From Mycobacterium kansasii ATCC 12478 (GTDB lineage: Bacteria > Actinomycetota > Actinomycetes > Mycobacteriales > Mycobacteriaceae), in the NCBI RefSeq assembly GCF_000157895.3, contig NC_022663.1:3348001-3412000 (forward strand): 64,000 nt of DNA. The letters run 5' to 3'. Within the stretch, counting starts at the first letter, position 1. Each line of letters opens with the position of its first letter. A program made the translations under genes and the position numbers. The notes below the pieces were generated by a model. The model ran no database searches, was not told where the DNA came from, and was given only the letters and a program-made list of their open reading frames with translations. Shown here piece by piece: positions 34,819-43,482 of this stretch.

Positions 34819-36501
34819 TCAGGTTGCCGCGACATGCAGGCGGCGGCCCAGATATCGCTGACGGGCCTTGAGCCGCTGCAGTTTCCCGCTCGTGGTGCGG
34901 GGAATCTCCGCGGTGGGAACCAGCACGATGTCGTCGAGAGAGAATCCGAATGCGGTTCGTACCGCCGTCGCGACGTCGGCGCGGATTCGATGATGTTCGG
35001 TTTCGGCGGTATTCGTGCCTATTACGGCGATGACGGATTCTCTGCCACGTCGTGCATCTGGGACTGAGAAGACGATCGTATGCCCGGGCCCAATGTCGGG
35101 CATGGCGTCGATTGCCCGCTCGACGTCGTAGGGCGGGAAGTTCCGGCCACGGACGATCAACATCTCCTTGCTGCGGCCCACCACGAAAAGTTCGCCCTCG
35201 GAAACGAATCCACGATCTCCCGTGTCGTGCCAGCCGTCGGGCGGGCAGGTGACCGAGCCGTCGCCGTTGCGATAGCCGAGCATGATCGACGGACCGCTCA
35301 CCTGGATCTGGCCCTCGGTTCCTGCCGGCAGCTCCACGCCGTCGGAGTCCACAACACGAAGCCGCAGGCCGTCCACCGGCTTACCGCACGAAACAACCGG
35401 TATCTGGTGTCTCCGCGATTCCCGCACCCGGACGCGGCCGAAATCCGTTGCAGCCGTGGCCGCGGGTCGCAGTGCCAAAGTCGTGGCCAGCACCGACTCG
35501 GCCATGCCGTAGCACGGAACCAGGGTGTCGCGGCGCAATCCGAGTCGGGCGAAGGTGTCGGTGAAGTAGCGCACCGTGGAGTGGGCGATCGGCTCGGCGC
35601 CGACGTACGCATATGCCAGTGCCGACAGATCGATTTCCACTGTCCCGCTGGCACGCTGGAAAGCGTCGGCGGTGGCCCGGTATGCGAATGGCGGACCCGC
35701 GGTATGTGTCGAACCATGATGCGTCATCTGCCGAACCCACGACAGCGGGTCCCGGAGGAATGCCAGTGGTGTCATGATGCCCACCCGCAATCCGTAGAGC
35801 AGCCCGCCGAGCACCTGGATGAAGCCCATATCGTGATACATCGGCAACCAGCTGAAAGCCCGGTCGTGGCCCCGCGCAATGGCCGTCGCGTAGCCGATGG
35901 CGCCGATGTTGTGCGCGACATTGCCGTGCGTCAGCAGCACCGCCTTGGGCGCGGACGTCGAACCCGACGTGAGCTGGACATGATGGACGTCACTCGGCTC
36001 GGGCGTGTGGCCGACCGGCAACGAAAGGGGTTGGGCCTCTTGGAGTTCGTCATATACGAGCACGCGCGCGTGCGGCACCGCGACCGCAACGCGGGGTTGC
36101 GCCACCACCAACTTGGGATCGACGACGCGGATCGCGGCACGCAGATGCTGGACCCCCGCCGACTTTTCGTCTGACGGGGTGGGCGGCGGTGCGACGGCGC
36201 AGGGCAGCGCCCCGATCAGCAGGGCCGCCAGCAGCGTCGCCAGATACTGCTCGGTATTGGCCGACACCATCACGATCCGGTCGCCGCGCCGGAGGCCGTT
36301 GGCGGCGAGTGCGCCGGCGCGGACGAGCACTTGGTGCGCCAGGGCGTGCCCGGGGAGCGTCGCGAGGTGCTCGCGGGTGCCGTAGAAATCGATCTGCTGC
36401 AGATCCTGCTGTAGCAGCCGAGTGTAATCGATGGCGCCACTTGACATTGCCGGTGCGTTAGCTCGCACATGCGCGAGCGCCCCGGGCGAGAAGACGCTCA
36501 C
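34819..36501 (-). CDS. Fatty acyl-AMP ligase (FadD/FAAL type), last gene of the nine-gene operon
   Basis: A 560-residue adenylate-forming enzyme. VQLTSGSTSAPKAVLLTHGN is the P-loop motif A3; LPMYHDMGFIQ the FAAL-type A4; GMAESVLATT precedes the adenine site; DGWHDTGDRGFVSEGELFVV is A7 and VVGRSKEMLIVRGRNFPPYD A8. The motif-2 wording (LPMYHDMG, no CoA-specific insertion visible) favours a ligase that loads acyl-AMP onto an ACP rather than CoA. Its ATG overlaps the ACP stop, so the ACP encoded just upstream is the natural acceptor. Confidence 0.9.
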   Translation of the reverse strand: MSVFSPGALAHVRANAPAMSSGAIDYTRLLQQDLQQIDFYGTREHLATLPGHALAHQVLVRAGALAANGLRRGDRIVMVSANTEQYLATLLAALLIGALPCAVAPPPTPSDEKSAGVQHLRAAIRVVDPKLVVAQPRVAVAVPHARVLVYDELQEAQPLSLPVGHTPEPSDVHHVQLTSGSTSAPKAVLLTHGNVAHNIGAIGYATAIARGHDRAFSWLPMYHDMGFIQVLGGLLYGLRVGIMTPLAFLRDPLSWVRQMTHHGSTHTAGPPFAYRATADAFQRASGTVEIDLSALAYAYVGAEPIAHSTVRYFTDTFARLGLRRDTLVPCYGMAESVLATTLALRPAATAATDFGRVRVRESRRHQIPVVSCGKPVDGLRLRVVDSDGVELPAGTEGQIQVSGPSIMLGYRNGDGSVTCPPDGWHDTGDRGFVSEGELFVVGRSKEMLIVRGRNFPPYDVERAIDAMPDIGPGHTIVFSVPDARRGRESVIAVIGTNTAETEHHRIRADVATAVRTAFGFSLDDIVLVPTAEIPRTTSGKLQRLKARQRYLGRRLHVAAT

Positions 36502-36812
36502 GCGCCGGCCAGCCGGCCGGCCTTGTCGGTCAGCCGTCGTCGCACGTAGTCCGTGATATCGGCGACGGTTTCGAACGCGAATGCCGCCTCTTCGTCGATG
36601 AACACCGCGAACCTGTCCTCGAGCTCGGTCATCAACGACATCAGTACGGCAGAGTCGATGGGCAGGCTGAGTAGCGGTGTTTCGGAGTCGACCCGGACGA
36701 GGTCAACCTGCGCGAGATCCTCGGGCGCCAGCACCTTCTCGAGGGCATCGCGGAAGGCGCCGATGACTTCGCCGGCCTCCGGGAGTATCAGCGCGGAGCG
36801 GTTTTCGGTCAT
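36498..36812 (-). CDS. Acyl carrier protein
   Basis: A 104-residue carrier protein. SLPIDSAVLMSLMTELEDRF contains the DS serine that would receive 4'-phosphopantetheine, followed by the acidic helix II and VFIDEEAAFAFETVADITDY, a standard ACP helix III region. The usual Leu-Asp-Ser is Ile-Asp-Ser here. It lies 15 bp after the permease gene and overlaps the FAAL start by 4 nt, so carrier and loading enzyme are made together. Confidence 0.85.
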   Translation of the reverse strand: MTENRSALILPEAGEVIGAFRDALEKVLAPEDLAQVDLVRVDSETPLLSLPIDSAVLMSLMTELEDRFAVFIDEEAAFAFETVADITDYVRRRLTDKAGRLAGA

Positions 36813-36820
36813 GATTCTCG

Positions 36821-37213
36821 CTTCGGGTCAGTGTCTGAAGGCGGTGACGGGATCGATCCGCACGACACGGCGCACCGGGATCAGTGATCCGAGGACGGCC
36901 ATGACGGCGGTGGCGGCGGCCATCGTGGCCAGCATGGTGGGGGTGATCTCGACGGTGACATCGCCCAAACGGTCGGCGATCAGGAACTGCGCGCCGTAGG
37001 CGACGGCGGCGCCGGCCAGATAGCCCAGCCCGGCGATCAGGGCGGCCTGGGCAAGCACGGTGCGGCACAACTGGATTGGGCGCACCCCCAGGGCCCGCAG
37101 CACCCCGAAGTCGCGCAGCTGCTCATTGGTGACCGCCAGCACGGTCAAACCCACCAGCGCGACACCCACCAACACCGCGATCGCGATCATCGTCTTCAAC
37201 GGCCGCCCGATCA
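36821..37213. repeat. 393-bp direct repeat, copy A (3' end of permease gene A)
   Basis: This stretch and 42245-42637 match at all but a few positions (about three differences seen by eye), offset by 5424 bp. The match begins a few bases beyond the permease stop codon and covers the C-terminal ~125 codons, whereas the rest of the two permease genes is clearly more diverged. The sharp boundary indicates recent gene conversion. Confidence 0.85.
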
Positions 37214-37934
37214 TCGAAATGATGATGGCTCGGCTGTTGTCGGTGAACGTGGCAGCGGCCAGAGCGTCCATGTCGGGCAGGTCGCGGTGGATCGCGGCGG
37301 CGAGCTGGGTAGCGGTGTAGCCGTCCCGCGGCTGGACCAGGAAGTAGGACACCCGATTTCCGGCCCGCAGCAGCCGTGCTGCATCGGGTAGCGAGATGAA
37401 CGCGTAGAAGTTGCCCAGTGCGGCGGTCTGGTTGGACAGCCCCACAACCGTGAAATCTTCGTCGACAATCTGGACTTTGTCGCCGAGTTTGATTCCGTTC
37501 TTGCTGGCCAGTACGCGGTCCAGCACCACCTCGCCGGAGCGGGCGACGTTGCGGCCCTGCGCCAGCGACCACGGGCCACCCGCACCGGTCCGGGTGTCGT
37601 AACCCACGACGAAGTACGCCGTCTGCGTACCATTGTGGACGAAGTCGGACGGTTGGCCCAGGATCGGATCGGCCGACTGGACACCGGGAACCGTCAGCAG
37701 GCGGCCTCTGCCGTCGGCGGGCAACCACGACACGGCGCGGAACAGTTGTTCGACGCCGGGCTGTACCACCCACACGGCTCCCTTGGAGTGGTCGATGTAG
37801 GTCGTGACCTGATTGGTGGTGCCCACGAAGATGCCCGAGATCACCAACACCAACAGGACCGCGATCCCCACTCCCAACACCGAGAACATCAACCGGGCAC
37901 GCTCGACGACGAGATTTTTGACGGCGATGATCAC
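36828..37934 (-). CDS. FtsX/MacB-type ABC permease A of the nine-gene operon
   Basis: A 368-residue permease: an N-terminal helix (residues ~15-40, FSVLGVGIAVLLVLVISGI), a ~200-residue extracytoplasmic domain, and three C-terminal helices with TNEQLRDFGVLRALGVRPIQ. Its stop is followed by the ACP gene after 15 bp, and its start overlaps the cysteine desulfurase stop (ATGA). It is a paralogue of permease B (42252-43358), identical in the last ~125 residues. The two probably form one exporter with the ATPase at 41472-42239. Confidence 0.88.
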   Translation of the reverse strand: MIIAVKNLVVERARLMFSVLGVGIAVLLVLVISGIFVGTTNQVTTYIDHSKGAVWVVQPGVEQLFRAVSWLPADGRGRLLTVPGVQSADPILGQPSDFVHNGTQTAYFVVGYDTRTGAGGPWSLAQGRNVARSGEVVLDRVLASKNGIKLGDKVQIVDEDFTVVGLSNQTAALGNFYAFISLPDAARLLRAGNRVSYFLVQPRDGYTATQLAAAIHRDLPDMDALAAATFTDNSRAIIISMIGRPLKTMIAIAVLVGVALVGLTVLAVTNEQLRDFGVLRALGVRPIQLCRTVLAQAALIAGLGYLAGAAVAYGAQFLIADRLGDVTVEITPTMLATMAAATAVMAVLGSLIPVRRVVRIDPVTAFRH

Positions 37935-39154
37935 TGACGAGCTCCTGTCGTACCGGCGATGCCACGCAGCCGCTGGACCGCTTGCGTCGTGACCGACACC
38001 ACGCGGTCGATGTCGTCGGGCGTCACCTCGGGGCCAAGGGAGAACCGCACGGTGGATCGTGCGGCCCGTTCGGTCAATCCCATTGCGGTCAGCACGTGCG
38101 ACACGGCGTCATGACCGGCGTGGCAGGCCGACCCGGTCGACACGTAGATGCCCTGCATATCCAGCGAATCGGCCAGGGTGTCGGCGCGGACACCGTCGAA
38201 TCGCACACTGATCGTCTCCTCGAGCACCGGCTCGGTGCTGTTGACATGCACACCGCCGGTGCCGGCCAGGCCCAGGATCAATTGCTCACGACGCTCGCGG
38301 ATGCCCAGGCGGTGGCCCATCGACCTGCGCCGCAGGCAAACCTCAACGGCGGCCGCCATTCCCATGGCCCCCGCGACATTCTCGGTTCCGGCGCGCAACC
38401 GGTTCTCCTGCGGCCCACCGCGCACCATGGGCACCAGTGGGTGCCCGTTGCGGACGGCCAGTGCGCCCACGCCACGCGGGCCGCCGAACTTGTGTGCCGA
38501 CACCGAGATCAGCGACGCGCCTACCGCGTCGAGGCTGAGCTTGCCGGCGGTGTGCACGGCGTCCATGTGAAAGGCCACGCCGGCGTGGGCGGCCAGCGCC
38601 GCGATCTCGTGCACCGGCTGGATTGCGCCGGTTTCGTTGTTGGCGTGCATCACCGACACCAGCACCGTGTCGGGGCGCATCGCGGCCGCGACCGCCGCCG
38701 CCTCGACATGACCACCCGGGCCGGGATCGACGATCGTCACCGCGACATCCAATTTTTCGAGTGCGCGGGCGTTTTCGAGGACGGCTGAATGTTCGATCGA
38801 GGTGGTCACCAGGTGACCGGTGAACCCGTGGGCGGCAAATGTTCCCCACAATGCGAGCGCATTCGCTTCGCTACCACCGGAAGTCAGCACCACCTCGCGG
38901 GGAGTCACCCCCAGCAGCCGGGCAATCGAGCGGCGCGCGTCGCGCAGCGCGTCGGCGGCCGCGCGACCCGCCGCGTGGCCGCTCGACGGATTGCCCAGCA
39001 GCTGTTGGCCGGCATGGACAGCCCGGGCCGCAGCCGGATGTAATGGCGCCGTGGCCGCATAGTCCAAGTAGAGGCCGTCGACCCCATCGGTACCCGGGTG
39101 GATCGGCGATACGGACACGGCTGCCCGGCCGTCAACCGGCGAAACAGGTGCCAT
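37931..39154 (-). CDS. Cysteine desulfurase (NifS/IscS family)
   Basis: A 407-residue PLP enzyme that takes sulfur from cysteine as an enzyme-bound persulfide. YLDYAATAPLHPAA opens the fold; TSGGSEANALALWG and HANNETGAIQPV are cofactor-binding; SAHKFGGPRGVGAL holds the PLP-binding Lys; STGSACHAG holds the active Cys. The start at 39154 follows AAGGGA and overlaps the NifU-like gene's end by 23 bp. It is an extra copy beyond the housekeeping Suf-system desulfurase, and its place in a lipid-type operon suggests a dedicated sulfur supply. Confidence 0.9.
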   Translation of the reverse strand: MAPVSPVDGRAAVSVSPIHPGTDGVDGLYLDYAATAPLHPAAARAVHAGQQLLGNPSSGHAAGRAAADALRDARRSIARLLGVTPREVVLTSGGSEANALALWGTFAAHGFTGHLVTTSIEHSAVLENARALEKLDVAVTIVDPGPGGHVEAAAVAAAMRPDTVLVSVMHANNETGAIQPVHEIAALAAHAGVAFHMDAVHTAGKLSLDAVGASLISVSAHKFGGPRGVGALAVRNGHPLVPMVRGGPQENRLRAGTENVAGAMGMAAAVEVCLRRRSMGHRLGIRERREQLILGLAGTGGVHVNSTEPVLEETISVRFDGVRADTLADSLDMQGIYVSTGSACHAGHDAVSHVLTAMGLTERAARSTVRFSLGPEVTPDDIDRVVSVTTQAVQRLRGIAGTTGARQ

Positions 39155-39530
39155 CGTCGTGAATTCCCTTGCGGTAGTTATCGGCAAGCCGGTGCGCCGC
39201 GTCGGCACCCAGCACTGCGACGTGGTGTTGGTCAGGTCCGAGCCCGCCCGACCATTGCAGAATTCGTGCGGCGTCCAGAGCGGCGATATCGGAGATCGTC
39301 ATGCCGCCGAGGCGTTCGGTCAGGATAGAACCGACGGCAAGGGAAGCAGAACAGCCATACGCCTCGAACGCAACCTCGCTGACAGCGTCCGCCTCGACTC
39401 GTACGGTGAGCAGTATCTGGTCACCGCATACCGGGTTGCCGACGAACGCCGAGACGTCAGGGTTCGCAAGCCGCCCGCAGTTGCGGGGGTTGTTGAAGTG
39501 ATCGACCACCGTAGGGCTGTATCGCGACAT
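39132..39530 (-). CDS. NifU/IscU-like scaffold protein lacking the third cysteine
   Basis: A 132-residue protein of the U-type Fe-S scaffold family. YSPTVVDHFNNPRNCGRLAN starts the fold, NPVCGDQ and AYGCSASLAVGS provide the first two ligands with the conserved Asp. Where IscU has HCSxLAEDA, this protein reads HHVAVLGADAA, so the third cysteine ligand is Val. A different Cys lies in the C-terminal DGTCFAG. The LPPVK chaperone-binding motif is also absent. It may pass persulfide sulfur rather than build clusters (inference). It is translated just before the desulfurase, with overlapping ends. Confidence 0.85.
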   Translation of the reverse strand: MSRYSPTVVDHFNNPRNCGRLANPDVSAFVGNPVCGDQILLTVRVEADAVSEVAFEAYGCSASLAVGSILTERLGGMTISDIAALDAARILQWSGGLGPDQHHVAVLGADAAHRLADNYRKGIHDDGTCFAG

Positions 39531-39532
39531 GG

Positions 39533-40678
39533 TTATGCCCGCCGGCTTGTCTGGGCGAGTTCGCATTCGGTGACGACCTCGCGGGAATCCAGGTACTTCT
39601 CGATACTGACAGCGCAGCAACCCAATTCGGCCCCATGTCGGCGGCGGCGGAAGTGCACGGTTTGGCCGGTACGGCCGCAGCGGCAGGTGCCCTCGTCGAC
39701 CTCGCCGACGTCGTCGGACAGCAGAAAGCCGGGATAGGCCGTGTTGAGAGCGTCCAGGATCGCGATACCACCGGTTTGTCCGGTTCCGAGTTCGGTTGTG
39801 GGGTCGGCGATGTCGCGAATGGACACATAGCACCACGGTGGGACGTGTTTGCGTTGGTGCTCGCACTCGATGGCCAGCATGTTGGATTCGATCATCCCGT
39901 ACATATCGCGGATCCGGGTCCGGTGGATACCCAGCAATCGTTCGGCCTTGTCGTTGAACTCCGCGCGGCTGATCGAGCGTCCGGTGTATTGCTTCCAGCC
40001 GCCGAGCATGATGATCAGCGACTCGGGATCCAGGGTCAATGAAATCGCCTCCAATTCGAGGTATCTCATGAACCGGGCGACGATGAACGGTGGGCCGACG
40101 ATGTGCCTGGTCATCCTGCCTTCCCAGTGGCGCAGCCGGGCGAGCGCCTCGTCGGGGTGAAAGGAGTAGTCGCGGACGAGGTAGCTGTGATCGTCCAGCA
40201 GGCCGGTGAGCAGATTGAACACCTTGACCATGCCCATTTCGGGGATTTCGGCCGTCGACGGGCAGAGGAACAATCCCGCGCCATGCGAAATGCCGAAGAA
40301 GTCGCGATAACAGCCCAAGAGCCCGACCGATGCGCGGGTCACGGTCAACGTATCCCGGCGAGCGACCGACGGCACTCCGCTGGTGCCCGTAGAGCGGATC
40401 TCCATCTCGATGTCTTCCAGGCCCGACGTCAACAGCACGTGGGCGCCGGTTTGTTTGAACATGCCGACCGGCAGCAGCGGAATCCGGTGCAGGTCGCCGT
40501 AGTCATGGATATCGGCTGGAGTGACCCCCGCGGCATCGCACTGTGCGCGATAAAAGCCGTTGTGCTGGAAGTGATGTTCAAATGCCTTCCGCAGCGCGTT
40601 GGTGAGCGACGTGCGTGCCTCGTAGGCCGGTGCGCGCAACGCATCGCCGGGCATGCCCAGCATGGTGACCAAATCCAC
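39533..40678 (-). CDS. LuxE-type acyl-protein synthetase
   Basis: A 381-residue member of the LuxE branch of the adenylate-forming superfamily. The GTG at 40678 follows AAGGAG at 7 nt. Landmarks: YRAQCDAAGVTPADIHDYGD, LPVGMFKQTGAHVLLTSG, the nucleotide loop IRSTGTSGVPSVARRD, LLGGWKQYTGRSISRAEF, and DMYGMIESNMLAIECEHQRK. A C-terminal CRCGRTG knuckle may bind zinc. LuxE forms acyl-AMP and passes the acyl group to a protein Cys or Ser in aldehyde synthesis; no LuxC-type reductase is present here, so the fate of the acyl group must differ. Two bp separate it from the NifU-like gene. Confidence 0.87.
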   Translation of the reverse strand: MDLVTMLGMPGDALRAPAYEARTSLTNALRKAFEHHFQHNGFYRAQCDAAGVTPADIHDYGDLHRIPLLPVGMFKQTGAHVLLTSGLEDIEMEIRSTGTSGVPSVARRDTLTVTRASVGLLGCYRDFFGISHGAGLFLCPSTAEIPEMGMVKVFNLLTGLLDDHSYLVRDYSFHPDEALARLRHWEGRMTRHIVGPPFIVARFMRYLELEAISLTLDPESLIIMLGGWKQYTGRSISRAEFNDKAERLLGIHRTRIRDMYGMIESNMLAIECEHQRKHVPPWCYVSIRDIADPTTELGTGQTGGIAILDALNTAYPGFLLSDDVGEVDEGTCRCGRTGQTVHFRRRRHGAELGCCAVSIEKYLDSREVVTECELAQTSRRA

Positions 40679-40706
40679 GACGTTCTCCTTCAGCCCCCAG
40701 CACAAC

Positions 40707-41369
40707 CTAAAGCCCTTGGGGGCTTGGAACGTAACGGAGGTAAGGAAGCGGGCCCTGCCAGCCGTCGGGATAGGTGTGGCGAGCCTGCTCGTCGGAGATC
40801 CAGGGAGCGATGATCACGTCGTCGCCCTGTCGCCACTGGGCCGGGGTGGCCAACCCGTTGTTCAACAGCTGAAGTGAGTCGATAGCCCGCAGCACCTCGT
40901 CGAAGTTTCGGCCGGTCGTCATGGGGTAGATCATCACCAGCATGATCGTCTTGTTCGGGTCGATGACGAATACGTTTCGTAGCGTGGCGAGTTCGGCGGG
41001 CGGGTGGTCGCTGGGGTCGCCGCCGATGGTGGCGGGCAACATCCCGTATGCCTTGGATACGGCGTAGTCGGTGTCGGCGATCAGCGGGTAATTGGGCGCC
41101 GTACCACTGGTGCATGCGATGTCTTTCGACCATGCGGCGTGGCTGTCGAGCGGGTCGGTGGACAACCCGATGATCTTCACATTGCGTCGGTCGAATTCCG
41201 GCTTGATGGTGGCCAGATAGCCGAGTTCGGTGGTGCATACCGGGGTGAAGTCGCGGGGATGGGAGAACAGCACCGCCCAGCTGTCGCCGATCCACTCGTG
41301 GAACTTGATCGGTCCATCGGTGGTCGTGGCTTCGAAATCCGGGGCGGTGCTGCCGATCGTCAGTGTCAT
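40707..41369 (-). CDS. 1-Cys peroxiredoxin (Prx6 subfamily)
   Basis: A 220-residue thiol peroxidase. IGSTAPDFEATTTDGPIKFH begins the fold; FSHPRDFTPVCTTELGYLA contains the peroxidatic Cys in the PxxxTxxC context with catalytic Thr. The extended C-terminal domain (LLNNGLATPAQWRQGDDVII, then PYLRYVPSP) is the mark of Prx6-type enzymes. No resolving Cys is evident. It sits between the ABC ATPase and LuxE-like genes, so it may protect a persulfide or thioester intermediate, or catalyse a thiol oxidation (inference). Confidence 0.9.
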   Translation of the reverse strand: MTLTIGSTAPDFEATTTDGPIKFHEWIGDSWAVLFSHPRDFTPVCTTELGYLATIKPEFDRRNVKIIGLSTDPLDSHAAWSKDIACTSGTAPNYPLIADTDYAVSKAYGMLPATIGGDPSDHPPAELATLRNVFVIDPNKTIMLVMIYPMTTGRNFDEVLRAIDSLQLLNNGLATPAQWRQGDDVIIAPWISDEQARHTYPDGWQGPLPYLRYVPSPQGL

Positions 41370-41471
41370 GAAGTGGCTCCAATCCGGTCGAGTGTGTTGC
41401 CATCAGCGGCGCAGCCGCTGCCATTCGCGTTGGGTGTCTCGGGAAACATTGGGGGGCTGCGAGTTCGGCTT

Positions 41472-42239
41472 CTAGGCCGTGGCAGCCAGTAGTCGGCCGT
41501 CTTCGAGGTGGAGGACCCGATCGGCGATGTCTTCGAGCCGTGCATCGTGGGTCACGATGACCACCGCGGAGTCCTGGGCTTTGGCCGCGCTGGCCAGTTG
41601 CGCGCTGACCTTCTTCCCGGTAGCCGAGTCGAGGTTGGCGGTGGGTTCGTCGGCCAGAATCACGTCCGGGCCCATGGCCAGCGCACGAGCCGCGGCCACC
41701 CGCTGTTTCTCGCCTCCGGACAATGCGGCTGGGCGATGGTGGGCGCGATGTCCCAGGTCCAGCTCGTGGAGCAGTTGCCGGGCGCGGGCGATCGCCGCTG
41801 GCTTGCGCACGCCCGCGTAACGCAGTGGTAGCGCGACGTTTTCCACGCTGGTCAGTGATTGCAGCAGGTTGTAGTCCTGAAACAGATAGCCCAGCCGGGC
41901 CAGCCGCAGCTCAGCACGCCGGCGCTCGGACAACCGGCCGGCGTCGTGGCCACAGATCTGCACCGTGCCGCCGTCGGGGGTCAGCAGCAGACCCATCACC
42001 AGCAGCGCGGTGGTCTTGCCGCCCCCGGAGGGTCCGACCACCAGGACCACCTCGCCGCGTTCGACGGACAGGTCGACGCCCTGCAGAGCGTGCACCGCCG
42101 TCGCACCGCCGCCGTAGTCAACGGTGATATCGGTCAGTCGCAGCACCGGACCCGACGTGTCTTCCGGTATCGGCCTGCGGCACTGAGCACATCGCGGGGC
42201 CGAGGCGTCGTGATGGCACACCGGGCAGCGCATGGGCAT
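41472..42239 (-). CDS. ABC transporter ATPase (MacB/LolD type) with N-terminal zinc ribbon
   Basis: A 255-residue ATPase. The first 25 residues carry CPVCHHDASAPRCAQCRRP, a two-knuckle zinc ribbon not normally found on these proteins. Then come Walker A GPSGGGKTT, the Q-loop FQDYNLLQSL, signature LSGGEKQRVAAARAL and Walker B VILADEP. LolD/MacB-type spacing fits the FtsX-type permeases A and B. The ATG at 42239 or four residues around it may be the start; it lies 12 bp after permease B. Confidence 0.88.
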   Translation of the reverse strand: MPMRCPVCHHDASAPRCAQCRRPIPEDTSGPVLRLTDITVDYGGGATAVHALQGVDLSVERGEVVLVVGPSGGGKTTALLVMGLLLTPDGGTVQICGHDAGRLSERRRAELRLARLGYLFQDYNLLQSLTSVENVALPLRYAGVRKPAAIARARQLLHELDLGHRAHHRPAALSGGEKQRVAAARALAMGPDVILADEPTANLDSATGKKVSAQLASAAKAQDSAVVIVTHDARLEDIADRVLHLEDGRLLAATA

Positions 42240-42244
42240 CCTCA

Positions 42245-42637
42245 CTTCGGGTCAGTGTCTGAAGGCGGTGACGGGATCGATCCGCACGACACGGCGCACC
42301 GGGATCAGTGATCCGAGGACGGCCATGACGGCGGTGGCGGCGGCCATCGTGGCCAGCATGGTTGGGGTGATCTCGACGGTGACATCGCCCAAACGGTCGG
42401 CGATCAGGAACTGCGCGCCGTAGGCGACGGCGGCGCCGGCCAGATAGCCCAGCCCGGCGATCAGGGCGGCCTGGGCAAGCACGGTGCGGCACAACTGGAT
42501 TGGGCGCACGCCCAGTGCCCGCAGCACCCCGAAGTCGCGCAGCTGCTCATTGGTGACCGCCAGCACGGTCAAACCCACCAGCGCGACACCCACCAACACC
42601 GCGATCGCGATCATCGTCTTCAACGGCCGCCCGATCA
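42245..42637. repeat. 393-bp direct repeat, copy B (3' end of permease gene B)
   Basis: Partner of 36821-37213, in the same orientation and reading frame. See that entry for boundaries and the gene-conversion reading. The repeats could recombine to delete the five genes between them along with the ATPase. Confidence 0.85.
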
Positions 42638-43358
42638 TCGAAACGACTATGTCGCGGCTCTTTTCGGCAAAGGACGCAGCGGTCAACGCATCCATGCCCG
42701 CCATGTCACGGTGGATCGCGGCGGCGACCTGTTCGGCGGTGTAGCCGTCCCGGGGCCGAACCAGGAAGTAGGACACCCGATTTCCGGCCCGCAGCAGCCG
42801 CGCAGCGTCCGGCAGCGATATGAACGCGTAGTAGTTCGTCACCGCGGCGGTCTGGTTGGACAGCCCGACGACGGTGAAATTCTCGTCGACGATTCGAACC
42901 TTGTCGCCGAGGCGGATTCCGTTCTTCGTAGCCAGCACCCGGTCCAGCACCACCTCGCCGGAGCGGGCGACGTTGCGGCCCTGCGCCAGCGACCACGGGC
43001 CACCCACACCGGTCCGGGTGTCATAGCCCAACACGAAGTAGGCGGTGTGGGTGCCGTTGTGCACAAAATCGGACGGCGAGCCCAGCAGCGGATCCGCCGA
43101 TTGCACCCCGGGGACGGTCAGCAGGCGCTCTCTGCCGTCGCCGGGCAACCACGACACCGCTTTGAACATCTGCGACACCCCGGGCTGTACCACCCACACG
43201 GCTCCCTTGTAGTGGTCGATGTAGGTCGTGACCCGATTGGTGGTGCCCACGAAGATGCCCGAGATCACCAACACCAACAGGACCGCGATCCCCACTCCCA
43301 ACACCGAGAACACCAACCGGGCACGTTCAGCGACGAGATTCTTGACGGCGACGATCAC
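42252..43358 (-). CDS. FtsX/MacB-type ABC permease B, first gene of the nine-gene operon
   Basis: A 368-residue paralogue of permease A with the same layout: FSVLGVGIAVLLVLVISGI helix, extracytoplasmic domain (YIDHYKGAVWVVQPGVSQMF), then three helices. The N-terminal 240 residues differ from permease A at about one position in six, the last 125 are identical. As the first gene it places the operon promoter in 43359-43482, the only sizeable gap upstream. Two related half-transporters with one ATPase suggest a heteromeric exporter. Confidence 0.88.
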   Translation of the reverse strand: MIVAVKNLVAERARLVFSVLGVGIAVLLVLVISGIFVGTTNRVTTYIDHYKGAVWVVQPGVSQMFKAVSWLPGDGRERLLTVPGVQSADPLLGSPSDFVHNGTHTAYFVLGYDTRTGVGGPWSLAQGRNVARSGEVVLDRVLATKNGIRLGDKVRIVDENFTVVGLSNQTAAVTNYYAFISLPDAARLLRAGNRVSYFLVRPRDGYTAEQVAAAIHRDMAGMDALTAASFAEKSRDIVVSMIGRPLKTMIAIAVLVGVALVGLTVLAVTNEQLRDFGVLRALGVRPIQLCRTVLAQAALIAGLGYLAGAAVAYGAQFLIADRLGDVTVEITPTMLATMAAATAVMAVLGSLIPVRRVVRIDPVTAFRH

Positions 43359-43482
43359 CCAGCTACAAGCCCTTGATCACACGCGAACCTGGTAACCCAA
43401 ACCACAAAGGAGGTAGTCGCAGAAGAGTGGCAAGAAGTTCCATGGAAGTTGTCCGACTCGCCACGATTGCGGTGTACTCCGG

